A stretch of 64,000 nt of DNA from Mycolicibacterium sp. (lineage in GTDB: Bacteria; Actinomycetota; Actinomycetes; Mycobacteriales; Mycobacteriaceae), in contig NZ_JAEMTA010000001.1 of NCBI RefSeq assembly GCF_016462545.1, positions 196,668-260,667 on the forward strand, written 5' to 3'. The translations under genes and the position numbers were made by a program. Shown one piece after another: positions 28,678-37,660 of this stretch (position 1 is its first letter; each line of letters begins with the position of its first letter). The notes beneath the pieces were generated by a model that ran no database searches, had not been told where the DNA came from, and worked only from the letters and a program-made list of their open reading frames with translations.

Positions 28678-29634
28678 ATGGCTGAAGTACTCGTGCTCGT
28701 CGAGCACGCTGAAGGAAATCTGAAGAACGTCACGGCGGAACTCATCACCGCCGCCCGCGCGCTGGGGGAGCCCTCCGCCGTGGTGATCGGTGCCCCCGGT
28801 ACCGCTGAGAAGCTCACCGACGGTCTGAAGGCCGCCGGTGCGGCGAAGATCTACGTGGCCGAGTCCGACGTCGTCGAGCAGTACCTGGTCACCCCCAAGG
28901 TGGACGTGATCAACGCACTGGTCGAGTCGGCATCGCCGGTGGCCGTCGTGGTCGCCGCCACCGCCGAGGGCAAGGAGATCGCCGGGCGCGTCGCGGCCGA
29001 AACCGGTTCCGGTGTGCTCGTCGACGTGATCGGCATCAAGGAAGGCCCCATCGGCATCCACTCGATCTTCGGTGGTGCCTACACCACCGAGGCGAAGGCG
29101 GAGGGCGACGGCCCGGTCTTCGCGCTGCGACCGGGCGCCGTCGAGGCCGAACCGGTCGCGGGCGCAGGCGAAGTGGTCACCGTCGAGGTGCCCGCACCTG
29201 CCGAGAACGCCACCAAGATCACCTCGCGTCAGCCCGCTCAGAAGAGCGCGCGTCCCGAGCTGACCGAGGCCAAGATCGTCGTCGCCGGCGGTCGCGGGGT
29301 GGGCAGCAAGGACAACTTCAGCGTCGTCGAAGACCTCGCTGATGCGTTCGGTGGCGCCGTCGGCGCCTCCCGCGCGGCCGTCGACTCCGGCTTCTACGAG
29401 GGCCAGTTCCAGGTCGGTCAGACCGGCAAGACCGTCTCGCCGCAGCTGTACCTGGCGCTCGGCATCTCCGGTGCGATCCAGCACCGCGCCGGGATGCAGA
29501 CGTCGAAGACGATCGTCGCCGTCAACAAGGACGAAGAAGCGCCGATCTTCGAGATCGCCGACTACGGCATCGTGGGCGACCTGTTCAAGGTCACCCCGCA
29601 GCTGACCGACGCGGTCAAGGCACGCAAGGGCTGA
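28678..29634 (+). CDS. etfA: electron transfer flavoprotein alpha subunit (FixB/EtfA)
   Basis: 318 aa, FAD-binding partner of EtfB. The N-terminal domain starts [16 protein letters not shown]. The C-terminal FAD domain has [14 protein letters not shown], then [23 protein letters not shown], the ETF alpha signature, and [15 protein letters not shown] 28678 follows an AG-rich stretch (AGAGAGCGAACGAGA). A strong hairpin terminator 22 bp downstream closes the two-gene operon. Ortholog of Rv3028c. Confidence 0.97.
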   Translation: MAEVLVLVEHAEGNLKNVTAELITAARALGEPSAVVIGAPGTAEKLTDGLKAAGAAKIYVAESDVVEQYLVTPKVDVINALVESASPVAVVVAATAEGKEIAGRVAAETGSGVLVDVIGIKEGPIGIHSIFGGAYTTEAKAEGDGPVFALRPGAVEAEPVAGAGEVVTVEVPAPAENATKITSRQPAQKSARPELTEAKIVVAGGRGVGSKDNFSVVEDLADAFGGAVGASRAAVDSGFYEGQFQVGQTGKTVSPQLYLALGISGAIQHRAGMQTSKTIVAVNKDEEAPIFEIADYGIVGDLFKVTPQLTDAVKARKG

Positions 29635-29656
29635 TCTCAGCCCCGAGCTCGCGAGG

Positions 29657-29692
29657 AAGGCCCCGGCGCACGTCACGTGCACCGGGGCCTTT
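29657..29692 (+). terminator. strong intrinsic-type terminator after etfA
   Basis: AAGGCCCCGG (29657-29666) pairs with CCGGGGCCTT (29682-29691). Inside, GCACG (29668-29672) pairs with CGTGC (29676-29680) around a TCA loop. The stem of about 15 bp ends in a short TTT. A long U-tract is missing, as is common in mycobacteria. Confidence 0.85.
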
Positions 29693-29799
29693 CGCATGCG
29701 GATGGCCCGCGGGCGGGGTGACTACGGACTTTCCAGGGCTCGACGCGCTGCTCGGCAGTGCGAAGGTGTTCTCACCACCACACGTCGGAAGGGCTACCC

Positions 29800-30525
29800 A
29801 TGAGAATCGCCGTAGTAGGAGCAACCGGGCAGGTCGGCCGAAAGGTCGTCGAATTGCTCACCGCCGCAGGGCATGACGTCGTCGCCGCGTCCCGTGAGAC
29901 CGGCGCAGACGTGCTGACCGGTGTGGGGCTGACCGAGGCGCTAACCGGTGCTCGGGTACTGGTCGACGTCGTCAACTCACCATCGTTCGAGGACGAGGCG
30001 GTGTTGGCGTTCTTCACCGCCTCGGCGGCCAACCTGGTGACCGCGGCCAAGGCGGCCGGCGTCGGTCACTACGTCGCCCTGTCGATCGTCGGGGCCGACG
30101 GGCTGCCGGACAGCGGCTACATGCGCGCGAAGGTGGCGCAGGAGAAGACGATCACCGAGTCGGGCCTGCCCCACACGATCGTGCGGGCGACCCAGTTCCA
30201 GGAGTTCGCCGCGGCGATCACCTCATCCCTGACCGTCGGTGCTGAGGTGCGCGTGCCGGACGCGCTGATCCAGCCGATCGCCGCTGCCGACGTATCGGCC
30301 GAGGTGGCGCGAGCCGCCGCCTCCGATCCCATCGACGGCATCGTCGACGTCGGTGGACCGGAGAAGGTCTCGTTCGCCGACATGGCCCGCGTGGTACTCG
30401 CTGCGCAGGGCGTCGACACGCCCGTGGTCGTCGACCCGGAGGCGACGTACTTCGGGACGAGGTTGGAACGGAGCAGCCTCGTCACGGGCGACGGCGCGAC
30501 CCTGGCTCCCACCCACTTCCGGTGA
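29800..30525 (+). CDS. NAD(P)-binding NmrA/SDR-like oxidoreductase
   Basis: 241 aa atypical short-chain dehydrogenase. The N-terminal Rossmann motif is AVVGATGQVGRKVVELL, followed by a short acceptor loop. There is no YxxxK catalytic pair at the usual place; HYVALSIVGADGLPDSGYMRAK keeps Ser and a YMRAK that may serve as a relic. Families of this type bind NADP(H) and act as quinone reductases or redox sensors. The first gene of the accessory segment after etfA; it may share a transcript with the FGGY kinase 50 bp downstream, but that gene has its own -10 box. Confidence 0.8.
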   Translation: MRIAVVGATGQVGRKVVELLTAAGHDVVAASRETGADVLTGVGLTEALTGARVLVDVVNSPSFEDEAVLAFFTASAANLVTAAKAAGVGHYVALSIVGADGLPDSGYMRAKVAQEKTITESGLPHTIVRATQFQEFAAAITSSLTVGAEVRVPDALIQPIAAADVSAEVARAAASDPIDGIVDVGGPEKVSFADMARVVLAAQGVDTPVVVDPEATYFGTRLERSSLVTGDGATLAPTHFR

Positions 30526-30562
30526 GTGCGCCCTAGCCCCTCGTCGGGGATCGACGTGGACG

Positions 30563-30568
30563 TAGTGT
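30563..30568 (+). promoter_or_regulatory. -10 box before the FGGY kinase
   Basis: TAGTGT ends 6 bases before GTG 30575, consistent with a leaderless transcript. Confidence 0.5.
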
Positions 30569-30574
30569 TGCGCC

Positions 30575-32056
30575 GTGGACCTGCTTCTCGGAATCGACAT
30601 GGGCACCGGGAGCACCAAGGGCGTGCTGGTGGATACCGCGGGCGTCGTGATCGCCTCGGCGACCATCCCCCACGCCATGAACCTGCCGCGTCCGGGCTGG
30701 GCCGAGGTCGATGCCGAGGCGACGTGGTGGCGCGAAGTTTGCGACATCAGCACGCGGCTCACGGCCGACGTACCGCAGGGTTCGAGGATCGCGGCCATGT
30801 GCGTGAGTGGAGTCGGCCCGTGTCTGGTGCTCTGCGACGATGATCTGACGCCGCTGCGGCCCGCGATCCTCTACGGCGTCGACACCAGGGCGACTGCCGA
30901 AATCCGCTTGTTGACAGAGGAATTCGGTGCCGACGCGATACTCGAGCGGGCAGGCACGCTGTTATCCAGTCAGGCCGTCGGACCCAAGTTGGAATGGGTC
31001 CGACGCCATGAGCCCGACGTCTTCGCCGGTGCCACCGGATGGTTCGGATCCAACTCCTACATCGCCGCCAAGTTGACGGGTGAATACGTCCTGGATCACC
31101 ACACGGCGAGCCAGTGCGACCCCTTGTACGCGACGAGCGAATTCGACTGGAACACCGAATGGGCCACGCGGATCTGCGGACATCTGCCCTTGCCCCGGCT
31201 GGTCTGGCCGAGCGAGGTGGTGGGCGCCGTGCATGCCGAAGCCGCCTCGGCCACCGGCATCCCCGCGGGAACGCCTGTGGTGGCCGGCACGGTCGACGCC
31301 TACGCGGAAGCCTTCTCGGTGGGCGTCCGCAGTCCTGGCGACCAGATGTTGATGTACGGCTCGACGATGTTCCTGGTCCAGATCATCGATGAGTACCACA
31401 GCGATCCGGCGCTGTGGACCACGGCGGGCATCGAGCGCGGCTCGCTGGCGCTGGCCGCGGGCACGTCCACGGCGGGCAGCATGATCGGGTGGCTGCAGAC
31501 CATCACCGGCGGCGCGTCTCTGGAGACTCTGATGGCCGAGGCGGCAGCGGTGCCCGCAGGCAGCGAAGGGCTGATCGCGCTGCCGTATCTGGCGGGGGAG
31601 CGGACGCCGGTGTTCGACCCGGACGCACGCGGACTCTTCGCCGGGCTGACACTGCGCCACGGCCGCGGCCACCTCTTCCGTGCCGCCTACGAGGGCATCG
31701 GCTTCGGCATCCGAGAGATTCTCGAGATGTTCGACGACGCGCACACCGGGACACGGACGGTGGCGGTCGGCGGCGGATTGCGCAGTCCCATTTGGGCGCA
31801 GGCGGTGAGCGACATCACCGGTCGCACGCAGCTGGTTCCCGAGCAGGCGATCGGCGCCAGCTACGGTGATGCACTGATGGCCGCCATCGGCGTGAAACTG
31901 GTTGAGCCCGAAACCGATTGGGCCAAGATCGATCGGGAGATCACACCCAACCCGGACAACCGGGCGCGGTACGACGAGCTGTACGGCGTGTGGCGCGAGC
32001 TCTATCCGGCGACCAGGAACCTGGTGCATCGGCTCGGGGAGCTCGGCGGGCGCTGA
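30575..32056 (+). CDS. FGGY-family carbohydrate kinase (xylulokinase-like)
   Basis: 493 aa ATP-dependent sugar or polyol kinase. N-terminal GIDMGTGSTKGVLVD is the phosphate-binding strand of the actin-like fold; the FGGY signature region spans GVRSPGDQMLMYGSTMF and AAYEGIGFGIREILE; VAVGGGLRSPIWAQAVSDI is the second FGGY signature. It is more like xylulokinases than glycerol kinases, but the substrate is unknown. Convergent with a SorC regulator of the adjacent polyol cluster, so functional connection is likely (a ketotetrose, pentulose or polyol) though not proven. Confidence 0.87.
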   Translation: MDLLLGIDMGTGSTKGVLVDTAGVVIASATIPHAMNLPRPGWAEVDAEATWWREVCDISTRLTADVPQGSRIAAMCVSGVGPCLVLCDDDLTPLRPAILYGVDTRATAEIRLLTEEFGADAILERAGTLLSSQAVGPKLEWVRRHEPDVFAGATGWFGSNSYIAAKLTGEYVLDHHTASQCDPLYATSEFDWNTEWATRICGHLPLPRLVWPSEVVGAVHAEAASATGIPAGTPVVAGTVDAYAEAFSVGVRSPGDQMLMYGSTMFLVQIIDEYHSDPALWTTAGIERGSLALAAGTSTAGSMIGWLQTITGGASLETLMAEAAAVPAGSEGLIALPYLAGERTPVFDPDARGLFAGLTLRHGRGHLFRAAYEGIGFGIREILEMFDDAHTGTRTVAVGGGLRSPIWAQAVSDITGRTQLVPEQAIGASYGDALMAAIGVKLVEPETDWAKIDREITPNPDNRARYDELYGVWRELYPATRNLVHRLGELGGR

Positions 32057-32066
32057 CCCGGCGTTT

Positions 32067-33095
32067 CTAGCCCTCGAGCGTCGAACTGGCCAGGATGTCC
32101 GCGGCGGTCACCGGGTCGGTGACGAGGTGATTGAAGTAGCCGCCCCTGGCGCCGGCGATGATGGAGTCGACCTTGTCCTTGCCGACGGCCACGGCGATGG
32201 TCACCGGAATGTTGCGCAGGGCATCGAGTTCCACCGCGATCAGCCGCTCACCGTCCTCGAAGTGGACGGGCGCCCCCTCGCGGTCGTAGAACCGCGAACA
32301 CACGTCCCCGACGGCGGCGCGCAGTGAGGTTGAGCCCGTCGGGACGAATCGTGGAATGTCGGAGCGGGTCAGCGGCGGGGCGCCGACACCCATCAGCGCA
32401 CACCGCGCGCGGGGCCACAGGTGCAATACGCGTTGAATGCTCGGATCGTTCAGCAGTGACTGGTAGAGCTCGACGCCGGGCAATGCCGGAGCGAAGAGGT
32501 AATTGGCCCGTCCGCCAACGCGATTGGCGACCAACCGGGTGATCTCGTTGGTCTGGTACCACTCCTCGGGTTGGTCGTTTCCACCGACGGTGGGGGCGAC
32601 GACGACGCCCGGCAGGGGCGCAAGCTCGAACTGTGCGACCTCGTATACCGTGCGTCCCGACGACACCAGCAGGACGTCGCCGGGCAGAAGTCCCGCCTCG
32701 CCCAGGGCGCGACCGACGGCGGGCGCCAGGACGCGACCCATGACGTCGACGACGGTGCGGCCCGCACCGGGGGTGGGCAGTTGCGGACTGAGGTACACCG
32801 AGGCGAGGTTGAGCGCGCGGGTCAGCCGGTCGGCCAGGTCGCCCGGGCGTGCCTCGGCGGGGGGCACCACCTCGATCCTGACGATGCCCTGCCGTTTCGC
32901 TTCTGCGAGCAGCCGGCTGACGGTGGCGCGGCTGGTGCCCAGTTGTTCGGCGACCTCGGCCTGGGTGGCCTCGTCCTCGTAGTACAGCCGTGCGGCCGAG
33001 TAGAGCAGCGCCGCTGGAAAGTGGCTGCCCTCAGCGTCGTGCGGGCCACCGTCGCCGAGCGGATCCACCGGGGTGTGCGGGGCCGACCGAGACAT
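32067..33095 (-). CDS. SorC/DeoR-type sugar-responsive transcriptional regulator
   Basis: 342 aa. N-terminal helix-turn-helix: ATQAEVAEQLGTSRATVSRLLAEAKRQGIV (about residues 43-72), then the SorC sugar-phosphate-binding domain (about 90-340) with DVLLVSSGRTVYEVAQF and ending in VTDPVTAADILAS. Divergent from the polyol dehydrogenase gene, with a clear inverted repeat between them, so it most likely controls the cluster in response to a phosphorylated intermediate such as erythrulose phosphate. About 30 extra residues at the N-terminus are low complexity. The start codon is unambiguous (ATG 33095). Confidence 0.92.
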   Translation of the reverse strand: MSRSAPHTPVDPLGDGGPHDAEGSHFPAALLYSAARLYYEDEATQAEVAEQLGTSRATVSRLLAEAKRQGIVRIEVVPPAEARPGDLADRLTRALNLASVYLSPQLPTPGAGRTVVDVMGRVLAPAVGRALGEAGLLPGDVLLVSSGRTVYEVAQFELAPLPGVVVAPTVGGNDQPEEWYQTNEITRLVANRVGGRANYLFAPALPGVELYQSLLNDPSIQRVLHLWPRARCALMGVGAPPLTRSDIPRFVPTGSTSLRAAVGDVCSRFYDREGAPVHFEDGERLIAVELDALRNIPVTIAVAVGKDKVDSIIAGARGGYFNHLVTDPVTAADILASSTLEG

Positions 33096-33133
33096 ATGGG
33101 CAGTATGTCACCGTCCAAAACGGCCAGCACATC

Positions 33134-33159
33134 TGTTCAGAAAAGAATCTTGCTGAACA
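33134..33159. promoter_or_regulatory. candidate SorC operator
   Basis: TGTTCAG (33134-33140) and CTGAACA (33153-33159) form a perfect 7-bp inverted repeat with a 12-bp spacer in the 129-bp divergent region. A wider pair, CACAT (33128-33132) and ATGTG (33174-33178), flanks it, and a further GAAC/GTTC pair lies at 33155-33158 and 33163-33166. A possible -10 for the dehydrogenase, TAACGT, lies downstream at 33190-33195. Confidence 0.55.
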
Positions 33160-33224
33160 TTCGTTCTGGACAAATGTGCAGGCGCTCGATAACGTGACCT
33201 GAGCCACATGTGAAGGAGCTGCTG

Positions 33225-34313
33225 ATGAGCGACCAGATTCCGGAGAAGATGCAGGCCGTCGTCTGCCACGGACCGAACGACTACCGCCTCGAAGAGGTCG
33301 CCGTTCCGCACCGCAAGCCGGGCGAGGCGCTCATCCGGGTGGAGGCGGTCGGCATCTGCGCCAGCGACCTGAAGTGCTACCACGGTGCCGCCAAGTTCTG
33401 GGGTGACGAGAACCGCCCCGCCTGGACCGAGACCATGGTCATCCCCGGCCACGAATTCGTGGGCCGTGTCGTCGAACTCGACGAGGAGGCGGCCAGTCGG
33501 TGGGGCATCGCCGTCGGTGACCGGGTCACCTCCGAGCAGATCGTGCCCTGCTGGGAGTGCCGCTTCTGCAAGCGCGGGCAGTACCACATGTGTCAGCCCC
33601 ACGACCTCTACGGCTTCAAGCGCCGCACCCCCGGCGCCATGGCCGGATACATGACCTACCCCGTAGAAGCGTTGGTGCACAAGATCTCCGGTGACATCCC
33701 ACCCGCGCACGCGGCGTTCGTGGAACCGCTGTCGTGCTCGCTGCACGCCGTCGAGCGCGCCCAGATCACCTTCGAGGACACCGTCGTGGTCGCCGGCTGC
33801 GGCCCGATCGGTCTCGGCATGATCGCCGGCGCCCGCGCCAAGAATCCGATGCACGTCATCGCGCTGGACATGGCCCCGGAGAAGCTCGAGCTCGCCAGGA
33901 AGTGCGGCGCCGACATCACCATCAACATCGCCGAGCAGGACGTCGAGAAGATCGTCAAGGACCTCACCGGTGGCTATGGCGCAGACGTCTATCTGGAGGG
34001 CACCGGGCATCCATCGGCTGTCCCGCAGGGACTCAACTCGCTGCGCAAGCTGGGCCGCTACGTCGAGTACGGCGTCTTCGGCAGCGACGTCACGGTCGAC
34101 TGGAGCATCATCAGCGACGACAAGGAACTCGACGTCCTCGGCGCCCATCTCGGCCCGTACTGCTGGCCCGCCGCCATCAAGATGATCGAATCCGGCGTAC
34201 TTCCGCTCGACGAGATCTGCACCCACCAACTCCCGCTGAGCGAGTTCCAGAAGGGACTCGACCTCGTCGGCAGCGGCAAGGAATCCGTCAAGGTCTCGCT
34301 GATCCCGGCGTAG
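33225..34313 (+). CDS. eltD: zinc-dependent polyol dehydrogenase (erythritol/L-threitol dehydrogenase-like)
   Basis: 362 aa medium-chain dehydrogenase, expected to oxidise a C4 polyol to erythrulose with NAD+. Catalytic zinc region: GICASDLKCYHG and PGHEFVGRV. Structural zinc loop CWECRFCKRGQYHMC with four Cys. Rossmann motif VAGCGPIGLGMI. ATG 33225 has GAAGGAG at 33212-33218. The gene order after it (SBP, two permeases, two ATPases, DAK kinase, RpiB-like isomerase) is the one I recall for the M. smegmatis erythritol/threitol locus, which is the basis for the gene name; a sorbitol or other polyol dehydrogenase is the alternative. Confidence 0.82.
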   Translation: MSDQIPEKMQAVVCHGPNDYRLEEVAVPHRKPGEALIRVEAVGICASDLKCYHGAAKFWGDENRPAWTETMVIPGHEFVGRVVELDEEAASRWGIAVGDRVTSEQIVPCWECRFCKRGQYHMCQPHDLYGFKRRTPGAMAGYMTYPVEALVHKISGDIPPAHAAFVEPLSCSLHAVERAQITFEDTVVVAGCGPIGLGMIAGARAKNPMHVIALDMAPEKLELARKCGADITINIAEQDVEKIVKDLTGGYGADVYLEGTGHPSAVPQGLNSLRKLGRYVEYGVFGSDVTVDWSIISDDKELDVLGAHLGPYCWPAAIKMIESGVLPLDEICTHQLPLSEFQKGLDLVGSGKESVKVSLIPA

Positions 34314-34367
34314 TCCAGACATCCCCAGAAGGACCCAGGAAGTCCGCTTGACGAAGGGTACAGACAC

Positions 34368-35792
34368 ATGAGTCGAGATCGCTTGACCGGGCCGCAGATG
34401 TCGCGGCGAAACATGTTGGCCGCATTGGGAGTTGCCGGAGCGGCGGCCGCGAGCCTGCCCGTGCTGAGCGCCTGCGGGGTCGGCGGCAAGGCCAGCGCGC
34501 CGAACGGGGCGTCCGCCGTAACAGGCGGCTTCGACTGGAAGAAGGCTTCCGGGCAGACGCTGAATCTGCTGCAGACACCGCACCCGTACCAGCTGTCCTA
34601 TCAGCCGCTGCTGGCCGAGTTCAGCGAGCTCACCGGGATCACGGTCAACGTCGACCTCGTCCCCGAGGCGGACTACTTCACCAAGCTGAACACCGAGCTG
34701 GCCGGCGGTTCCGGCAAGCACGACGCGTTCATGCTCGGCGCCTACTTCATCTGGCAGTACGGTCCGCCCGGATGGATCGAAGACCTCAATCCCTGGCTGC
34801 AGAACAGCTCGGCCACCAACCCCGACTACGACTTCGAGGACATCTTCGAAGGTCTGCGGACCTCGACCCGATGGGACTTCGTCAACGGCAACCCGTTGGG
34901 CACCGGCGGACAATGGGCCATCCCATGGGGTTTCGAGAACAACGTGGTCGCCTACAACAAGCGGATCTTCGACGAGAAGGGCATCACCAAGCTGCCGGAC
35001 AACTTCGACGACTTCATCCAGCTGGCCGTCGACCTGACCGACCGCTCGCAGAACCGCTACGGCATCTCCACCCGCGGGTCGAAGTCCTGGGCCACCATCC
35101 ACCCGGGCTTCATGACCCAGTACAGCCGCGCCGGCGCCGTCGACTACACGTTCAACGGTTCCGAGCTGATCGCCGAGATGGACAGCGACAAGGCGATCGA
35201 CTTCACCAAGAAGTGGATCGACATGCAGCATCAAGCAGGGCCGACGTCGTGGACCACCTACGACTATCCCAACGCCACGGGCGATCTCGGTGACGGCAAG
35301 GCGATGATGGTGTTCGACGCGGACAGCGCCACGTACCCGAAGAACAAGCCGGGTGCGAGCAAGGAGGCGGGCAACATCGCCTGGTACGCGGGACCCGCCG
35401 GGCCGGACGGCAACTACAAGACCAACCTGTGGACGTGGAGCTGGGCGATGAGCGCCAACTCCCGCAACAAGCTGCCTGCGTGGCTGTTCATCCAGTGGGC
35501 CACCGGCAAGGACTCGATGAACAAGGCGGTCGAGGGCGGAACGTACGCCGACCCGGTGCGCAAGTCGGTGTTCGACACCACGTTCAAGCGCGTGGCGGCT
35601 GACCAGTACGGCTACCTGGAGGCCTTCGAGACGGTGATCGGTCAGTCGAAGATCCAGTTCACCCCGCAGAAGAAGTTCTTCGACACCACCCAGAACTGGG
35701 CCGTGGCGTTGCAGGACATCTACGGCGGCGACGATGCAGCGTCGCGTCTGCGCAGCCTCGCCAAGACCAACACCTCCAAGGTCAACCTCTAG
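34368..35792 (+). CDS. polyol/sugar ABC transporter substrate-binding lipoprotein (SBP family 1), Tat-exported
   Basis: 474 aa extracellular receptor. The signal peptide carries a twin-arginine motif (MSRRNMLAAL at about residue 11) and a lipobox LSAC, so it is probably exported folded and then lipidated. The mature domain has the family-1 layout: ITVNVDLVPEADYFTKLN, then AIPWGFENNVVAYNKRIFDEKGI and a C-terminal GTYADPVRKSVF. Follows the dehydrogenase after 54 bp and precedes the permeases. The ligand is probably a tetritol such as threitol, inferred from context. Confidence 0.9.
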   Translation: MSRDRLTGPQMSRRNMLAALGVAGAAAASLPVLSACGVGGKASAPNGASAVTGGFDWKKASGQTLNLLQTPHPYQLSYQPLLAEFSELTGITVNVDLVPEADYFTKLNTELAGGSGKHDAFMLGAYFIWQYGPPGWIEDLNPWLQNSSATNPDYDFEDIFEGLRTSTRWDFVNGNPLGTGGQWAIPWGFENNVVAYNKRIFDEKGITKLPDNFDDFIQLAVDLTDRSQNRYGISTRGSKSWATIHPGFMTQYSRAGAVDYTFNGSELIAEMDSDKAIDFTKKWIDMQHQAGPTSWTTYDYPNATGDLGDGKAMMVFDADSATYPKNKPGASKEAGNIAWYAGPAGPDGNYKTNLWTWSWAMSANSRNKLPAWLFIQWATGKDSMNKAVEGGTYADPVRKSVFDTTFKRVAADQYGYLEAFETVIGQSKIQFTPQKKFFDTTQNWAVALQDIYGGDDAASRLRSLAKTNTSKVNL

Positions 35793-35806
35793 GAGTTCTG
35801 GCACTC

Positions 35807-36766
35807 ATGACCACACAAACCCCCAAAGCGCCTCCGACGCAACCCGATCGGCCGGCAGCATCGCAGGTGCACCGCGAGCTTCCCGAGATCCCGACCTGGC
35901 GACGCAAGTTGCGACCGTACCTGCTGTCGATCCCCGCCCTGGTGATCGTCATCGGCATCCTCTACCCGTTCGTCGTCGGCGCGTACTACGCCTTCCTCAA
36001 CTACGCGGCCGTCAACCCCGACCCGCACTTCGTCTGGTTCGACAACTTCAGGTCGGTGCTCGGTGACCAGGTCTTCTGGTCGAGCGTGCGGACCACGGCC
36101 ATCTTCGCCGTGCTGGCCACCGCGGTCGAGACCGCGCTCGGCGTAGGCCTGGCGCTCCTGCTGAACCGCTCGAGCATCATCGGCAAGATCTTCGAGAAAG
36201 TACTGATCCTGCCCCTGATGATCGCGCCGGTGATCGCGGGCGTGATCTGGAAGCTGATGTTCAACCCTCAGTTCGGCGTCCTCAATCACGTTCTCGGACT
36301 GGGAAACACCTTCGACTGGTTGTCGAGCACCAACGCCCTGTTCTCGGTCATCCTGGTCGACCTCTGGATCTTCACGCCCTTCGTGGCGATCCTGGTGCTC
36401 GCCGGCATCCGCTCGCTGCCCAAGGAGCCGTTCGAGGCGTCGGACGTCGATGGCGCGTCCTGGTTCTACATGTTCCGCAAGCTCATGCTCCCGATGCTGT
36501 GGCCCTACATCCTGGTTGCGGTCATCTTCCGGTTCATGGACAACCTCAAGGTCTTCGACCACATCTACGTACTGACCGCGGGCGGGCCCGGCGTGGCCAC
36601 GCGCACGCTGCAGATCGGCGCGTTCGAGGACTCCATCATCAACCTCGACTACTCCCGGGGCAGCACCTACATGCTGCTGCTCTGGATCATCGTGTTCATC
36701 ACGGCGCGCTACCTGGTCAGCGTGCTCGGCAAGGCGCAGCGTCGTGCTGCGGGAGCGGAGTCCTAA
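35807..36766 (+). CDS. ABC transporter permease, MalF/UgpA type
   Basis: 319 aa, about six membrane helices after a 45-residue cytosolic N-terminus (LSIPALVIVIGILYPFVVGA is the first). The EAA loop FEASDVDGASWFYMFRKLMLP binds the ATPase. Strong GGPGVATRTLQIGAFE before the last helices is typical of CUT1 MalF-like proteins. The second permease begins 3 bp downstream. Confidence 0.94.
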   Translation: MTTQTPKAPPTQPDRPAASQVHRELPEIPTWRRKLRPYLLSIPALVIVIGILYPFVVGAYYAFLNYAAVNPDPHFVWFDNFRSVLGDQVFWSSVRTTAIFAVLATAVETALGVGLALLLNRSSIIGKIFEKVLILPLMIAPVIAGVIWKLMFNPQFGVLNHVLGLGNTFDWLSSTNALFSVILVDLWIFTPFVAILVLAGIRSLPKEPFEASDVDGASWFYMFRKLMLPMLWPYILVAVIFRFMDNLKVFDHIYVLTAGGPGVATRTLQIGAFEDSIINLDYSRGSTYMLLLWIIVFITARYLVSVLGKAQRRAAGAES

Positions 36767-36769
36767 GCC

Positions 36770-37660
36770 ATGGCACTCACCAAGTTCAGGCCCACGCGCA
36801 GTGAACTGCTGCCCGGCCAGAAGCGCCTCGGCGTCGGGTCGGTGGTCGCCGACATCGGCCTCGTCGGCTGGTTCATCTTCTCGTTGTTCCCGATCGCGTG
36901 GATGGTGATCCTGGCGCTGAAGAACGCCGAGGAGCAGACCACCACGTACTTCCAGTTCAGCCCGACGTGGTCCAACTTCGTAACGGTGTTGTCCGACAAG
37001 GGTACTCAGATGACAAGCGTGGACTTCAAGTCCGCGATGCTGACCAGCCTGATCAACTGCGGCGGCGCCGTGATCGTCTCGCTGGTGATCGGCATCCCCG
37101 CCGCGTACGCGGCAGGGCGGTGGAAGTACAAGGGCTCCAACGACTTGATGTTCCAGATGCTGTCGTTCCGGTTCGCCCCGGAACTGATGGTCATCGTGCC
37201 GCTGTTCGTGATCTACAACCAGATCGGCCTGTTCGACACCAAGGTCGGCATGATCTGGGTGCTCCAGTTGGTGACCATGCCGCTGGTCGTCTGGATCCTG
37301 CGTTCGTACTTCGAGGACCTGCCGGAGGATCTGGAGCAGGCCGCGCTGCTGGACGGTTACACCCGCACGCGGGCCTTCGTGATGGTGGCACTGCCGATCG
37401 TGCGCCCCGGCATCGCCGCCGCAGCGCTGCTGGCGTTCATCTTCGCCTGGAACAACTATGTCTTCCCGCTGATCCTGGCCGACAGCAACGCGGGTACGGT
37501 CACCGTCGCGATCACCAAGTTCCTCGGTGGCGGTGGGCAGGCGTACTACAACCTGACGGCCGCCGCGGCCATCATCGCCGCGCTGCCGCCACTCATATTG
37601 GCGCTCACCATCCAGAGATATCTGGTGCGGGGCCTGTCCTTTGGGGCGGTGAAAGCCTGA
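36770..37660 (+). CDS. ABC transporter permease, MalG/UgpE type
   Basis: 296 aa. First helix VVADIGLVGWFIFSLFPIAW; EAA loop LEQAALLDGYTRTRAFVMVALP with the IVRPG that follows; last helix and short tail RYLVRGLSFGAVKA, the usual MalG ending. Forms the membrane heterodimer with the preceding permease. The TGA overlaps the ATG of the first ATPase gene (TGATG), so subunits are coupled. Confidence 0.94.
   Translation: MALTKFRPTRSELLPGQKRLGVGSVVADIGLVGWFIFSLFPIAWMVILALKNAEEQTTTYFQFSPTWSNFVTVLSDKGTQMTSVDFKSAMLTSLINCGGAVIVSLVIGIPAAYAAGRWKYKGSNDLMFQMLSFRFAPELMVIVPLFVIYNQIGLFDTKVGMIWVLQLVTMPLVVWILRSYFEDLPEDLEQAALLDGYTRTRAFVMVALPIVRPGIAAAALLAFIFAWNNYVFPLILADSNAGTVTVAITKFLGGGGQAYYNLTAAAAIIAALPPLILALTIQRYLVRGLSFGAVKA

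Noticed and set aside
33108..35804. Long open frame (898 codons) on the minus strand
   Set aside because: It is the antisense of eltD and the binding-protein gene. High GC at codon position 3 keeps the complementary frame open; its translation shows no recognisable domain.
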